Shown: one piece after another, positions 34,236 through 42,977 of the stretch | How positions within the stretch are numbered: position 1 is the first letter of the stretch | Layout: every line of letters starts with the position of its first letter | DNA from: Cyanobacteria bacterium PR.3.49 | Lineage (GTDB): Bacteria; Cyanobacteriota; Vampirovibrionia; Obscuribacterales; Obscuribacteraceae | DNA length: 51,571 bases | Assembly (NCBI GenBank): GCA_013997645.1 | Contig: PNKB01000012.1 | Coordinates: forward strand, 1 to 51,571 | Reading direction: 5' to 3' | Notes under the pieces: generated by a model | Seen by the model: only the letters and a program-made list of their open reading frames with translations | Told to the model about the DNA's origin: nothing | The model's database searches: none | Translations under genes and position numbers: made by a program

Positions 34236-34916
34236 CTACTTTACGCCCTCTTCCATGCAATAACCGAGACCTTTCACGGTTTTGATAAGAGATGGTCGGC
34301 CATCGATGTCGATTTTCTTGCGCAAGCGCAAGATTCGCTGTCGCACAGCCTCGCCGGTTGCCTCGCGGTCGAGTTTAAAAACGCGATCGAGCAGATCATC
34401 GGCGCTGAAAATACGCCCCTGATGTTTCATCAGCAGTTCCAGAAGAGCGAACTCACTGGGCGCCAGGTCAACGTCACGTCCTTCGATTTTGGCACGGCAG
34501 CGCTGTATATCCAATTCAAGATAACCCAGACTGAGCACCTGATTTTCCATTTTGGGAAAACGCCTGATCAGCGCGCGCACACGCGACATCAGTTCGGCAT
34601 AAGCAAAAGGTTTGCACAAATAGTCGTCCGCGCCCGTGTCGAGCGCCTGTACGCGGTGCACCACATCCGACTGCCCGGTGAGAAATAGAATCGGCGTCTG
34701 CCCGCCGTTCTTTCTATAGATTTCACAGACCTCATAGCCTGTCATCTGTGGCAGCATCCAATCTAAGATAGCCACGTCAAAATGCTCGAATGTCAATCTG
34801 TCCAGCGCCGACTTGCCGTCGTGCACTACCTCGACGATAAAATTCTGAGCCTCCAGCGCCATCTCTACTGCGATCGCCAGATCCTTATCGTCTTCAACAA
34901 AGAGCACTCTTGCCAT
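34236..34916 (-). CDS. OmpR-family response regulator
   Basis: A 226-residue DNA-binding regulator. The receiver has E8-D9-D10, phospho-acceptor D52 (AILDWML), T80 and K102 (CKPF). A winged-helix effector spans about 130-226 (SEFALLELLMKHQGRIFSADDLL, ending IKTVKGLGYCMEEG). It converges with murQ (21 bases between ends) and has no linked kinase. It closely resembles the regulator at 41811, sharing the D-W after the phospho-acceptor. Confidence 0.93.
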   Translation of the reverse strand: MARVLFVEDDKDLAIAVEMALEAQNFIVEVVHDGKSALDRLTFEHFDVAILDWMLPQMTGYEVCEIYRKNGGQTPILFLTGQSDVVHRVQALDTGADDYLCKPFAYAELMSRVRALIRRFPKMENQVLSLGYLELDIQRCRAKIEGRDVDLAPSEFALLELLMKHQGRIFSADDLLDRVFKLDREATGEAVRQRILRLRKKIDIDGRPSLIKTVKGLGYCMEEGVK

Positions 34917-35111
34917 AGATCAGTTTTGGATTCTTAGAGCAGGGCTTTTCGGCTTCGCTAATTATGGCACGTCACGATCCGGTCACGCACCGATGCTATG
35001 TTTTGGGGACGAATTACTAGCGCAATCTATTTGTGTGAGGCAAACAGACGGTGAATCTTCACCGGCGCTCTATGTCGCTTCCCCCACCCCCTACCACAGC
35101 GGCAGGATCCT
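34917..35111. promoter_or_regulatory. Upstream region of the regulator and wall-enzyme genes, with a palindrome
   Basis: CGGTGAA-TC-TTCACCG (35049-35064) is a perfect 16-base palindrome between the divergent regulator gene and the small ORF at 35112. It is suited to be an operator. No strong sigma-70 boxes were found. Confidence 0.35.
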
Positions 35112-35333
35112 ATGAGCACAAACACCTCGGGCGCGCCCGCGGTCTGCAAAGCACAAGCTTTGCCGGCACGGCCTCACGCAACACAAACTTCTTACCATTC
35201 AACTGATTCACACCATCAAAGAGCACAGCAGAAAGCCTCTCTTGCAGACTTGCTGGCCCTGTGTTTTGCAGCGATATTCGCGCATTGCTTTGCTCCATCG
35301 TTTGCCTATTTCTCTCTGGCAAAAATTCGGTAA
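35112..35333 (+). CDS. Possible small membrane protein (73 aa)
   Basis: A weakly supported gene. ATG at 35112 has AGGA 5-6 bases upstream, and the frame stops 11 bases before the next start, as in operons. The product is polar at first (Ser, Thr, His, Gln) and ends in one hydrophobic stretch (LADLLALCFAAIFAHCFAP) that could span a membrane. No family is recognised. It may instead be untranslated leader of the next gene. Confidence 0.3.
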   Translation: MSTNTSGAPAVCKAQALPARPHATQTSYHSTDSHHQRAQQKASLADLLALCFAAIFAHCFAPSFAYFSLAKIR

Positions 35334-35344
35334 GCGAGGCAAAC

Positions 35345-37372
35345 ATGGCAACAGAATCAGCACCACAAGGAAATGTGGCAGAGCGCCACGTGGCACCGGA
35401 CGCCGCAGCCGGAGCTAGTGTCGAGGCAGTGCCTGCCGCGCGCGACACCGCTCTGGACTTCTCGCCGGAGAAGAAATCTGCAACCTGGTCGGATGTAGCT
35501 AATCAGTGCAACTTGAGCAGTTTTGAAGGACTGAGAACATGCGCCAGCGCCGTAGGCGATAAGTTCGGTCAGACTTTCAGAAACATGTTCGGCGGCAGCG
35601 ATACTCAACCGGCAGGCAAAGCGCTGGAAGAGAAAGGCATTCTGCCGGCCACACGCATTGAGGGCACCGGTGCGGAGATAGTGCGCGCTTCATCCGATGC
35701 ACTGCCGGCAGCATTGCGCGGAGAAAATAAACATCGCACAGAGACGGTCTTGAATGCCAAAGCCGAGCCGCAAGATCGCCTGAAAGCAGCAGACCAACTT
35801 ATTAAGGCCGGCATTACCAGCTTTACCGTGCAGCAACCTGACGGCACCACCAATAGAGTCAGATTGGAAAAAGAGCCGGCTGGCAAAAACAATCTTCTGG
35901 CTGTCTATGTCGGCAATAAGGACGGCGCTGAGCTGAACGCACTGCGCGCGGTGCAAAGGCCGGATGGCACTCTGGTTCAGCAAAAGAGCGCAGGCAAACC
36001 AGTTGATTTCAAAAATCGCGGCGCGGCACTCCTGGACAGAATTTCGGAGTCAGGAACAGTCGTAGCTGATGGAAGCGGCGCAGCAGAAAGAAGGCGCGAG
36101 CCCAGAGAAAGACCGGCTCCCAGTCCCGGACCTGAGTCAACGCGCGAACCAAGAGAAAGACCGGACCCGACCAGAGTCGAGAGAGCCGGAGAGTGGAAGA
36201 GCCCCTTCCAGAGAAGATACGAAGAAGGCGATAGATTCAAAGGTGTCACTTCCGTTTACTGGCAAGACAGCACCACCGCCAGTGGCATCAGATTCAGAAA
36301 AGATGAACATACCGCAGCCAGTCGAGAGTTTCCATTCGGCACGGTCCTCAATGTTCGCAATCCCAAAACAGGGCTGGAAACACGTGTAGTGGTCACCGAT
36401 CACGGACCATTTGCCGGTGATAAAAAACCGAGACCGGATGGATCTGGAAGCGTGCATGAGCGAGTTGTAGACCTCGCTGACGGTGCCGCAAAAGCAATCG
36501 GTATGGGACGCACGGTTAAAGAACTCGAAATATCGGTGGTCAGCATTCCTGAGGGCGGTGCCTGGGGCGGCGAACGTCGCAACCTCCGCAAAGACGGTAA
36601 AGAAGCGCTAATTGCACAGGTAAGGCAGGTAACCGAAGAAGAGAAGGGCAAAAGAGCGGCGATTCAAATTGCTGACAAACCCAGAGGAGTCGTAGCCGCC
36701 AGTGAAGTAGAGCGCCCGCGGCTGGAAATCGCGAGAGTGGAAGGGCAAACGGTTGCCCGGTCCGGAAGAATGCCACTCGAGCCCGTAACTGATCCGGCAA
36801 TTCTGAATGATGTCGGCAAAAGACGTGACGGCACGAAAATCGAACCGACCTATATAGGTGTCGACAACGCTGCCAGCTATAGAGGCGACGACGGCAAAAA
36901 GCATATAGCGGCAGGCGTTCCTGCCTGGCTCGACAAGCCGGTCGCCCAGGCCTTTGTGATGATGAATGAAAAACTGGCAGAGAAAGGTAAACGCGTCATT
37001 CTCGCTTCGGAGGGGGACAGCAAAGACGGCGCAATAAACTCAGCCGGACGCAGTCACACCCAACAAAAAATTGCCACCGGTATTCGCGCCAGGCCCGGTT
37101 TTTCCGAGCACGAGCGTGGCGCTGCAATAGACGTAAGAAATCACGACGATCCGGATGTGAAAGCAGCACTGAAAGAATTCGGATTCGTTCAGGGCAATTT
37201 GAGCCGACCGGGTTTCGCTATTCCCAATGATGCCTGGCACTACAGCTTCAATCCGAAATCGATGCCCGACATCCAAAGACGTTTCAACGAAAGGCAAACC
37301 AGATTGGGACTGCCACTAGACGAGACACCTCGGCAAGAGGCTCTACCGAGAGAGCAAAGGAAGCGCCGCTAG
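35345..37372 (+). CDS. RlpA-like DPBB domain fused to VanY-like (M15) D-Ala-D-Ala carboxypeptidase domain
   Basis: The ATG at 35345 has GAGG upstream; a longer frame from 35261 is unlikely. The 675-residue product lacks a signal peptide. Near residue 38 it has ATWSDVANQC, resembling the starts of the next two genes. A Pro/Arg/Glu-rich linker (about 240-285) precedes an RlpA-like double-psi beta barrel at about 298-400 (TASGIRF, FGTVLNVRNPKTG, VTDHGPF, VVDLADGAAKAIGM). The C-terminal domain (about 505-650) is M15 peptidase-like, with zinc ligands H589 and D596 in SEHERGAAIDV and H632 in AWHYSF. It should cut or bind peptidoglycan. How it leaves the cytoplasm is unclear. Confidence 0.8.
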   Translation: MATESAPQGNVAERHVAPDAAAGASVEAVPAARDTALDFSPEKKSATWSDVANQCNLSSFEGLRTCASAVGDKFGQTFRNMFGGSDTQPAGKALEEKGILPATRIEGTGAEIVRASSDALPAALRGENKHRTETVLNAKAEPQDRLKAADQLIKAGITSFTVQQPDGTTNRVRLEKEPAGKNNLLAVYVGNKDGAELNALRAVQRPDGTLVQQKSAGKPVDFKNRGAALLDRISESGTVVADGSGAAERRREPRERPAPSPGPESTREPRERPDPTRVERAGEWKSPFQRRYEEGDRFKGVTSVYWQDSTTASGIRFRKDEHTAASREFPFGTVLNVRNPKTGLETRVVVTDHGPFAGDKKPRPDGSGSVHERVVDLADGAAKAIGMGRTVKELEISVVSIPEGGAWGGERRNLRKDGKEALIAQVRQVTEEEKGKRAAIQIADKPRGVVAASEVERPRLEIARVEGQTVARSGRMPLEPVTDPAILNDVGKRRDGTKIEPTYIGVDNAASYRGDDGKKHIAAGVPAWLDKPVAQAFVMMNEKLAEKGKRVILASEGDSKDGAINSAGRSHTQQKIATGIRARPGFSEHERGAAIDVRNHDDPDVKAALKEFGFVQGNLSRPGFAIPNDAWHYSFNPKSMPDIQRRFNERQTRLGLPLDETPRQEALPREQRKRR

Positions 37373-37451
37373 AAATCTCGCGTAAATGCACATTGAATCG
37401 GCCGGAAATTCACTCACTATTAACTCACTATTCCTGAGATAGAAATTGTCC

Positions 37452-38492
37452 ATGACTGAAATCACGAACCAAACGCCACGCCATTCGCTCGGACGGGAGC
37501 GAGCCCAGGACTATGTGCCTGAAACAAGTTTTGCATCCTCTTCATCGGACCTTCAGGCAACCTGGCAAAGAGTCGCGCAATCGTCGTGGACGCCGGAGAA
37601 TTCTTTTCTCTCGACGGCAGCAAGAAGTTCGGAGTCTTACCGAAATCGCGACCGCGTTCAAGATGGCAGCGTACTCAATTTCGCGGCAAATGAAATACCG
37701 CGAGTATATGAATTCAAACTGAATCACAATACAGGCAATCATAGTGTCGATGCCTCAGTCGTTGTTCCCAGAGGCTATGACCCGGACATACCGACCAGGC
37801 TGCTCATCTACAACCATGGTTATCGAACCAGTGCACACGCGGCTCTCAACTATTCGCAGTTGACCGAACAAATGCGCTGGGCCGACCCGCAAACGGTGCT
37901 GGTGGTCCCTGAATGGCAGTCGAGACCCGGCTCCAACAGCCCGGCACGCGGACGCTCAGACGAGCAAGGTTTTTTCCGAAATATGCTCAACGAAGCGATG
38001 AGCAAAACCCCCGAATTGCGCGGAAAGTCGCTCGACAGTATTGCCAGCATCGGCATCATCTCGCACTCAGCCGGTTTCAGCCCTACAAAAGCGCAACTCT
38101 ACAACAACGGCTTGGGCGACAAAGTGACCTCAGTCACTGTGCTTGATTCTATGTATAACGCTCGAGCATACGATAAATGGGTCACGGACAATCTGCGCGA
38201 AATTGCGTCCGGTAGAAAACAGTTTCAATTGATCTACACCGATCATTTGGCGGGACAGTCAAATGCATTGGAAACTCGTGTCCAGCAGCAATTGCGACGT
38301 GCCGGACTCGGCACCGGAAGTGTTCATAGTGAAAACGGGCGCGGCTCAGCGATCGTCAGCGCCGACACGCTCGCCTCCCACGGCTTTGTATTTAAACGCA
38401 GCAGCTACACAGACAGAGGCGACGGCTCTCACGGATCAATGACTCGCGTTTACTTGCGCCAACTGCTGGAAGCAGAAAGGAGGAGACACTAA
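37452..38492 (+). CDS. Alpha/beta-hydrolase-fold protein with shared N-terminal W..VA motif
   Basis: The ATG at 37452 gives 346 residues; a TTG 6 bases earlier is also possible. Residues about 38-50 read ATWQRVAQSSWTP, similar to the neighbours on both sides. An alpha/beta hydrolase core follows: strand RLLIYNHGY (oxyanion region), the nucleophile elbow SIGIISHSAGF with S206 (SHSAG in place of GHSxG), and the acid-strand candidate VTVLDSMYNAR. A late His in SHGF or GSHG could complete the triad. There is no signal peptide. The substrate is unknown; the setting between two wall-peptidase genes suggests a wall or prey-envelope target, which is inference. Confidence 0.62.
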   Translation: MTEITNQTPRHSLGRERAQDYVPETSFASSSSDLQATWQRVAQSSWTPENSFLSTAARSSESYRNRDRVQDGSVLNFAANEIPRVYEFKLNHNTGNHSVDASVVVPRGYDPDIPTRLLIYNHGYRTSAHAALNYSQLTEQMRWADPQTVLVVPEWQSRPGSNSPARGRSDEQGFFRNMLNEAMSKTPELRGKSLDSIASIGIISHSAGFSPTKAQLYNNGLGDKVTSVTVLDSMYNARAYDKWVTDNLREIASGRKQFQLIYTDHLAGQSNALETRVQQQLRRAGLGTGSVHSENGRGSAIVSADTLASHGFVFKRSSYTDRGDGSHGSMTRVYLRQLLEAERRRH

Positions 38493-38676
38493 CTTCACGC
38501 TAAAGTCACTCTTGCTCAAATATCGTTAGCCTGGGGCAATTTGCGCTCCCGCCGCTTTCCGATTAGTAACATTCAACCTCCCTCCCATAACCCACCAGAC
38601 GGCTCAGCCAGGTCCTCAAGACCGAGCGCCCCGTCCACCGGCTACCCAGCCGCACCCCACCTTTTGAGAATTGCCC

Positions 38677-39672
38677 ATGTCGGAATCCAACGCACTCAAC
38701 GAACACGTCTGCTCAGGATGCGATCACGATCATGAAAAAGCTGCTGTCGCGGATAATTCCGCCACACCGGAAAGATTTGCAGTGCCCGCCTCTGCCACCG
38801 AAGAAGCATGGCGAGATGTCGCTCGCGCGTCTTGGAGCCCCGGAACGACACTGGGCGAATCACTGCTGAGAAACAACAACGGCATGATGCCGGAAATCAG
38901 CAGACAAACTCTCGATCAAATGATGGGGCTGAGTGGAGATTCGAATCTGAGGTCCGCGCTTCCTCAAAGACAAGCCGGATTGCAACAGCAGCACAGATCG
39001 ATGATCGACTGGGATGCCCTTTCTCGCGGCGAAACCGTCACCATCCAACCGGCCATTTATCGTCCACAAACGCTGCCGGGGATGAATCACGGGCGCCCGG
39101 AACTTCCCAATTTGCGGCGCGGCATGCCGGAAATCAACCGCGGACGCGAACTTGTCGTGCCGCCGCTGGACGGTAGTGCAAAACGCCTTCTTGAACCTGT
39201 GCGAGATCAAGCTGTTCTTTCCAGAGTGCCGGACGCTGTCTATGTGGGGCAAAGGGGTCTGGTTACATCGATGAACAATCGCCGTGGTGAGCAGCAAGAT
39301 TACTGGCTCGGTGGTGATGCCGGGCGAGCCTTCGCCAGAGCGCAAGAGATGCTGGCTGCCAAAGGAAAATCCATTCAGATATCAGACAAAAATGGCGCCG
39401 GACGTACAGTCGACACCCAGACCGAGATTTACTCCCGAAGCAAAGGCGGCAGAACCTTCGTGGCCGGTGCACCAACCAGTTCGAATCATACATTTGGCAG
39501 GGCGCTCGATATTTCCAACTGGAGAGATCCGGACGTTCAGCAGGCTTTGAAAGCCACCGGCTGGCGTCACGGCGACAGCAAAGGTCCAATCAAGAACGAC
39601 CTGCACCACTGGAGTTTCCCGGAAACTCAAACTGCCAGACGCCCAACTCGACAGCAACGCACGTACGCGTAG
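38677..39672 (+). CDS. VanY-like M15 peptidase with shared N-terminal W..VA motif
   Basis: The ATG at 38677 gives 331 residues. The N-terminus has a CSGCDHDHE metal-binding-like string and, at about 45, EAWRDVARASWSPG, the motif also seen in the previous two genes. The C-terminal part (about 195-325) is an M15 D,D-carboxypeptidase-like domain: H271 and D278 in SSNHTFGRALDIS, and H310/H311 in DLHHWSF. It is similar to the C-terminal domain of the gene at 35345. There is no signal peptide. It ends inside an 18-base tandem duplication. Confidence 0.72.
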   Translation: MSESNALNEHVCSGCDHDHEKAAVADNSATPERFAVPASATEEAWRDVARASWSPGTTLGESLLRNNNGMMPEISRQTLDQMMGLSGDSNLRSALPQRQAGLQQQHRSMIDWDALSRGETVTIQPAIYRPQTLPGMNHGRPELPNLRRGMPEINRGRELVVPPLDGSAKRLLEPVRDQAVLSRVPDAVYVGQRGLVTSMNNRRGEQQDYWLGGDAGRAFARAQEMLAAKGKSIQISDKNGAGRTVDTQTEIYSRSKGGRTFVAGAPTSSNHTFGRALDISNWRDPDVQQALKATGWRHGDSKGPIKNDLHHWSFPETQTARRPTRQQRTYA

Positions 39673-39702
39673 CAACGAATCTGCGCGTAGCAACGAATCT
39701 GC
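39667..39702. repeat. Tandem duplication of an 18-base unit over a stop codon
   Basis: GCGTAGCAACGAATCTGC occurs twice in a row (39667-39684 and 39685-39702). The first copy contains the TAG stop of the M15 gene, so the second is a duplicated stop region. It looks like replication slippage. Confidence 0.85.
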
Positions 39703-39726
39703 GCGCAAAGCCGCATACGGATTGAG

Positions 39727-40104
39727 CTAGGATTTCAGTTCAAGCAGACTGCAAATCTGCTCCAGCACTTCCTTCAGTTCTTCCAGCTCAGAACCTGATA
39801 TTGACCGCATTCCATCAATTGCTGTTTGCTTCAGCATGGTAGCGCGTTCGAATCTGCGCCGGTCCGCTGCGACGATCAGCTCACAAATATTGAGCGCCAC
39901 TGCGCGATATGAGCTGGGGGGAATTAAATCGATCTTTTCTCTCGCTTGTCGAACCATGCGCTTGGAAGCGGCTCTGAATCCGCCGTTGAGCGCTATCGCT
40001 GCGGCGACTGCATAAGACCTCCAATCATCGCTCGCTCTCTCTTTGTGCCCTCCACTACCGGTGTCATTTGTTATTGGGGTGAGTGTGAATGTGGGAGTGA
40101 ACAT
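39727..40104 (-). CDS. Small helical protein of unknown function (125 aa)
   Basis: Unrecognised. The ATG at 40104 has GGAG 7 bases upstream, better than the longer frame that begins at 40161 and runs through a hairpin. The product is mainly helical and charged (MVRQAREKIDLIPPSSYRAV, then a Leu/Glu-rich end with ELEELKEVLEQICSLLEL). There is no signal or membrane segment. It follows the kinase gene by 143 bases on the same strand and may be a weakly coupled downstream gene. Confidence 0.5.
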   Translation of the reverse strand: MFTPTFTLTPITNDTGSGGHKERASDDWRSYAVAAAIALNGGFRAASKRMVRQAREKIDLIPPSSYRAVALNICELIVAADRRRFERATMLKQTAIDGMRSISGSELEELKEVLEQICSLLELKS

Positions 40105-40132
40105 CTGGCGTCTCCGGTTAAATTTGGAAAGG

Positions 40133-40152
40133 GGCGCCGCAAGTACGGCGCC
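40133..40152 (-). terminator. Hairpin between kinase and 125-aa gene
   Basis: GGCGCCG (40133-40139) and CGGCGCC (40146-40152) form a perfect 7-bp stem with a 6-base loop, about 100 bases after the kinase stop and 28 bases before the next start. With only a mixed pyrimidine run behind it, it could be an attenuator or a leader hairpin rather than a full terminator. Confidence 0.4.
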
Positions 40153-40247
40153 GGGGGACACACTTGTTTGTCACCCACACTAAACAGGCAATGTTTTGGA
40201 GTTGTTAAAGAGCGCTGGGGATTAGAACCATTGAATCTCGGCTTGCT

Positions 40248-41693
40248 TCAGCACTTCTGCACGATAAACCAAAAGCGGCTGCCAGAGCCTTCTTCGCTGT
40301 CAACGCCGATGATTCCGCCGTGCCCTTCAATAATCGCTTTGCAAATTGCCAACCCCAATCCGCTGCCACCATGGGCAGTAGCGTCTTCTTTTTCAACTTG
40401 AGAGAAGCGATCAAAGATGGAGGACACCATTTGCTTAGGAATTCCCCGGCCTTCATCTGCAACAGTGACTTTCGCACCGGTCGGCAACTCGTTGCCCGAT
40501 ACAACAATCTTGGAACCTTCCGGTGCGAACTTGATTGCATTGGATATTAAATTGACCAGCACTTGAACAATACGATCGGCCTCCACATTGACTTTCAAGC
40601 CGCTGCTGGGCGTTTCAATGGCAATAGACTTCTTTTCCGCCAAAGGAGCCACCGAATCGATCGAACGTTTGATCAAAGCATCAAGATCTTCCGGTATCAT
40701 CTCCATATGAAGCATTCCGGCTTCCATCTTTTCGATATCGAGAAGCTCGTTGATTAGTTTTACCAACCTCTGAACAGTAAAGTCTGCGCGCTGAAATCGT
40801 TCTTTACCCTTCTCGTTCAATTCTCCGAAAGAGCCCTTCTCAGCCAGCGCCAGCGTGAATTGAAGCGAGGTGAGTGGACTGCGCAAATCATGACTGATCA
40901 TCGAGACAAACTCAGCTTTCCTCGCTTCAGCTTTGGTCAGCGCATTGGACATTGAGTGAAAAACCTTGTCCAGGTCAGCGATTTCGTCGTTGCCAGAGAT
41001 TGGGGCGTTAAGCTCTTTGTGATCCTTCACGCGCACCGCATTATCCGCCAAAATTTTCAATCGTCCAGCAATGCTGTTGCTGAAATACAAAGCCATGAAT
41101 ATCGTGACGACAATATTCGAACAAAGCATCACGATCAAGACAGTCCAGATCAGCGATTTCATCGATTCGGTTTCGGCATCTGTTTTGTAGTTTTTCTTGA
41201 TCTGACCAGTTATGGACTCGATTTCCTTTTTGACCGAAAAGTAAGAATTGGTGCTCTGACTTGCAAGTTTCACAACTGCCGGCATCCAATTGCCGCTCTC
41301 GATTCCGGCAAGCGAAACCCTCATGTTTTGCCGCAGCCGAGCAATGTCGACATCAAGGCTGGTGATGTTTGTAGCAATTTCAGGAACGTCTTTACTGAGC
41401 TTTTTCAGCTGCTCTAAATCTTTTGGCAGCTGCAAGTCGATTGCTTCATAACGCTCTTTCAATTGAGGATAGCGGCGGCATCCATAACCAATCAGCGCCA
41501 GCTCAGCTTCAATCAACCCCTTGGAAACATTCCCCACCCGCGCTGTAATGCGCTCGCCGCGTTTTGCTATGCGCGCGTCATTCTCCGCAGTGGCGATCAA
41601 ACCAGCGAGCACTACGACAAAGACAATCTGAAACAGGAGCGGGATCGCTACCAGCAGCAACCCCTTTTGCGAAAGTTTCAGATCCAATCCCAA
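40248..41693 (-). CDS. Membrane sensor histidine kinase (shared N-terminal module, copy 3)
   Basis: A 481-residue kinase starting at TTG. The first membrane helix is KGLLLVAIPLLFQIVFVVVL, clearly like those of the kinases at 7291 and 9111. An extracytoplasmic helical region (about 35-180) and a second helix (181-203) follow, then HAMP. There is no PAS domain. The kinase core has H268 in SHDLRSP, N box NLISNAIKF, G1 DEGRGIP and G2 GSGLGLAICK. It is divergent from an OmpR-type regulator at 41811 with overlapping control region, so they are the likely cognate pair. Confidence 0.92.
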   Translation of the reverse strand: MGLDLKLSQKGLLLVAIPLLFQIVFVVVLAGLIATAENDARIAKRGERITARVGNVSKGLIEAELALIGYGCRRYPQLKERYEAIDLQLPKDLEQLKKLSKDVPEIATNITSLDVDIARLRQNMRVSLAGIESGNWMPAVVKLASQSTNSYFSVKKEIESITGQIKKNYKTDAETESMKSLIWTVLIVMLCSNIVVTIFMALYFSNSIAGRLKILADNAVRVKDHKELNAPISGNDEIADLDKVFHSMSNALTKAEARKAEFVSMISHDLRSPLTSLQFTLALAEKGSFGELNEKGKERFQRADFTVQRLVKLINELLDIEKMEAGMLHMEMIPEDLDALIKRSIDSVAPLAEKKSIAIETPSSGLKVNVEADRIVQVLVNLISNAIKFAPEGSKIVVSGNELPTGAKVTVADEGRGIPKQMVSSIFDRFSQVEKEDATAHGGSGLGLAICKAIIEGHGGIIGVDSEEGSGSRFWFIVQKC

Positions 41694-41726
41694 GCCAGTG
41701 CGCCTCGAGCCAGTTTTATTAGAGCG

Positions 41727-41778
41727 GTCAATCGAATTATACTTATGAATTGACTGCTCGATGGTGTAACCTTAATAT
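41727..41778 (+). promoter_or_regulatory. Divergent control region of kinase and regulator: promoter and inverted repeat
   Basis: For the regulator, TTGACT (41750-41755) and TAATAT (41773-41778) are 17 bases apart, a good sigma-70 promoter with a leader of about 26 bases. On the minus strand TATAAT (complement of 41736-41741) may serve the kinase. GTCAAT (41727-41732) and ATTGAC (41749-41754) form an inverted repeat with a 16-base spacer across both, a candidate operator for autoregulation. Confidence 0.55.
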
Positions 41779-41810
41779 CTCCTCCCAGAGTGCTTCGAAA
41801 GGAAATTGCA

Positions 41811-42494
41811 GTGGCGAAAATTCTTTTGGTCGAAGATGATCTGGAAATGTGCGAAGTGGTGAGTGATTGGCTCACGGACGAGCACTACACTGTTGATATA
41901 GTCAACACCGGAAATGACGCCGTGGAGCGACTTCGCTTCGACAAATACGACGTCCTCATCTTCGATTGGCAATTGCCGGATCTCACAGGCATCGAAGTTT
42001 GCAAACGATTTCGCTCAAAGGGCGGCAAAACCCCGGTGTTGATGCTCACCGGGAAAAGCGAAATTGTCGACAAAGAAACAGGTCTCGATGCGGGTGCAGA
42101 CGACTATTTGACAAAACCATTTCATCCACGCGAACTTTCCGCGAGAGTGCGTGCACTGCTGCGCCGCTCAGGCGAGGTGAAGCAAAACGTGCTCAGTTGC
42201 GGCGATATCGAACTCGATCCACAAGGTTTCAAAGTCACGAAAGCTGGACAAGAAGTGGCATTACTGCCGAAAGAATTCGCGCTGCTAGAATTTTTTCTGC
42301 GTCACCCAAATCAAGTTTTCAGTCCCGAAGCGCTTCTCGACCGCGTCTGGTCGGCAGAATCAGAAGCCTCACCCGACACCATTCGCGTTCACATCACAAA
42401 ACTGCGCGGCAAGATCGACACAGAAGGTCAGCAGTCGATCATCAAAACCATCCACCGCCAGGGCTACAAGCTGGAAACGCCGAGTAAGGAGTGA
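41811..42494 (+). CDS. OmpR-family response regulator
   Basis: The GTG at 41811 has AAAGGA about 7 bases upstream and gives 227 residues (MAKILLVEDD). A GTG at 41790 lacks an SD. Receiver: E8-D9-D10, phospho-acceptor D52 (IFDWQLPD), T80 and K102 (TKPF). The winged helix is complete (PKEFALLEFFLRHPNQVFSPE, ending IIKTIHRQGYKLETP). It is probably phosphorylated by the divergently encoded kinase, and resembles the regulator at 34236. Confidence 0.94.
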   Translation: MAKILLVEDDLEMCEVVSDWLTDEHYTVDIVNTGNDAVERLRFDKYDVLIFDWQLPDLTGIEVCKRFRSKGGKTPVLMLTGKSEIVDKETGLDAGADDYLTKPFHPRELSARVRALLRRSGEVKQNVLSCGDIELDPQGFKVTKAGQEVALLPKEFALLEFFLRHPNQVFSPEALLDRVWSAESEASPDTIRVHITKLRGKIDTEGQQSIIKTIHRQGYKLETPSKE

Positions 42495-42496
42495 TT

Positions 42497-42895
42497 CTAG
42501 AAGTATCCCAACTTCGTCATACGCAAACACCAGTGCGCCCACAGACTGCAGCAAAACCATGGCAATAGCCAGAATGCAATAAGTTTCCACCTGAACTCAG
42601 GCGGAGATAGCAGTAGAACCGGCAGTGTGAGAATAAACAGAACTAATATCGGCGTTTTGGTTTTTTCCATAAACCAGAGCAGACGCTTTTGCCGCACCAG
42701 CAAACAAAACTCGAGAACTACAACGCCGACGAATGGAAGCAAGAAAAGCACTGAAATGACTTGCTTTTGGACCATTGGAATTGGCACGAGGTAAAAGAGC
42801 GCGAGCAAAAAAATTGTTGAACCCCAAGAATAGCCAAACAGCCACCGAGGCACTGGCTTTCTCAACATTCGACGAAAATTTCCGAAGACAGACAC
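42497..42895 (-). CDS. Small multi-spanning membrane protein (132 aa)
   Basis: Unrecognised. It starts at GTG (42895) with GAGG 6 bases upstream. Four hydrophobic segments are visible (STIFLLALFYLVPI, ISVLFLLPFVGVVVLEF, ILVLFILTLPVLLL, LIAFWLLPWFCCSL), with a basic N-terminus (RRMLRKPVPRW), so the N-terminus is probably cytoplasmic. It is convergent with the regulator (2 bases between ends). No function can be given. Confidence 0.6.
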   Translation of the reverse strand: MSVFGNFRRMLRKPVPRWLFGYSWGSTIFLLALFYLVPIPMVQKQVISVLFLLPFVGVVVLEFCLLVRQKRLLWFMEKTKTPILVLFILTLPVLLLSPPEFRWKLIAFWLLPWFCCSLWAHWCLRMTKLGYF

Positions 42896-42977
42896 AATCA
42901 GCCTCTACTCAACTTTCTATCAGTTTGCCACAGACGGCGAGACTTGCAAGTTAATCGCAGCACTGCGGGTAATAGGT

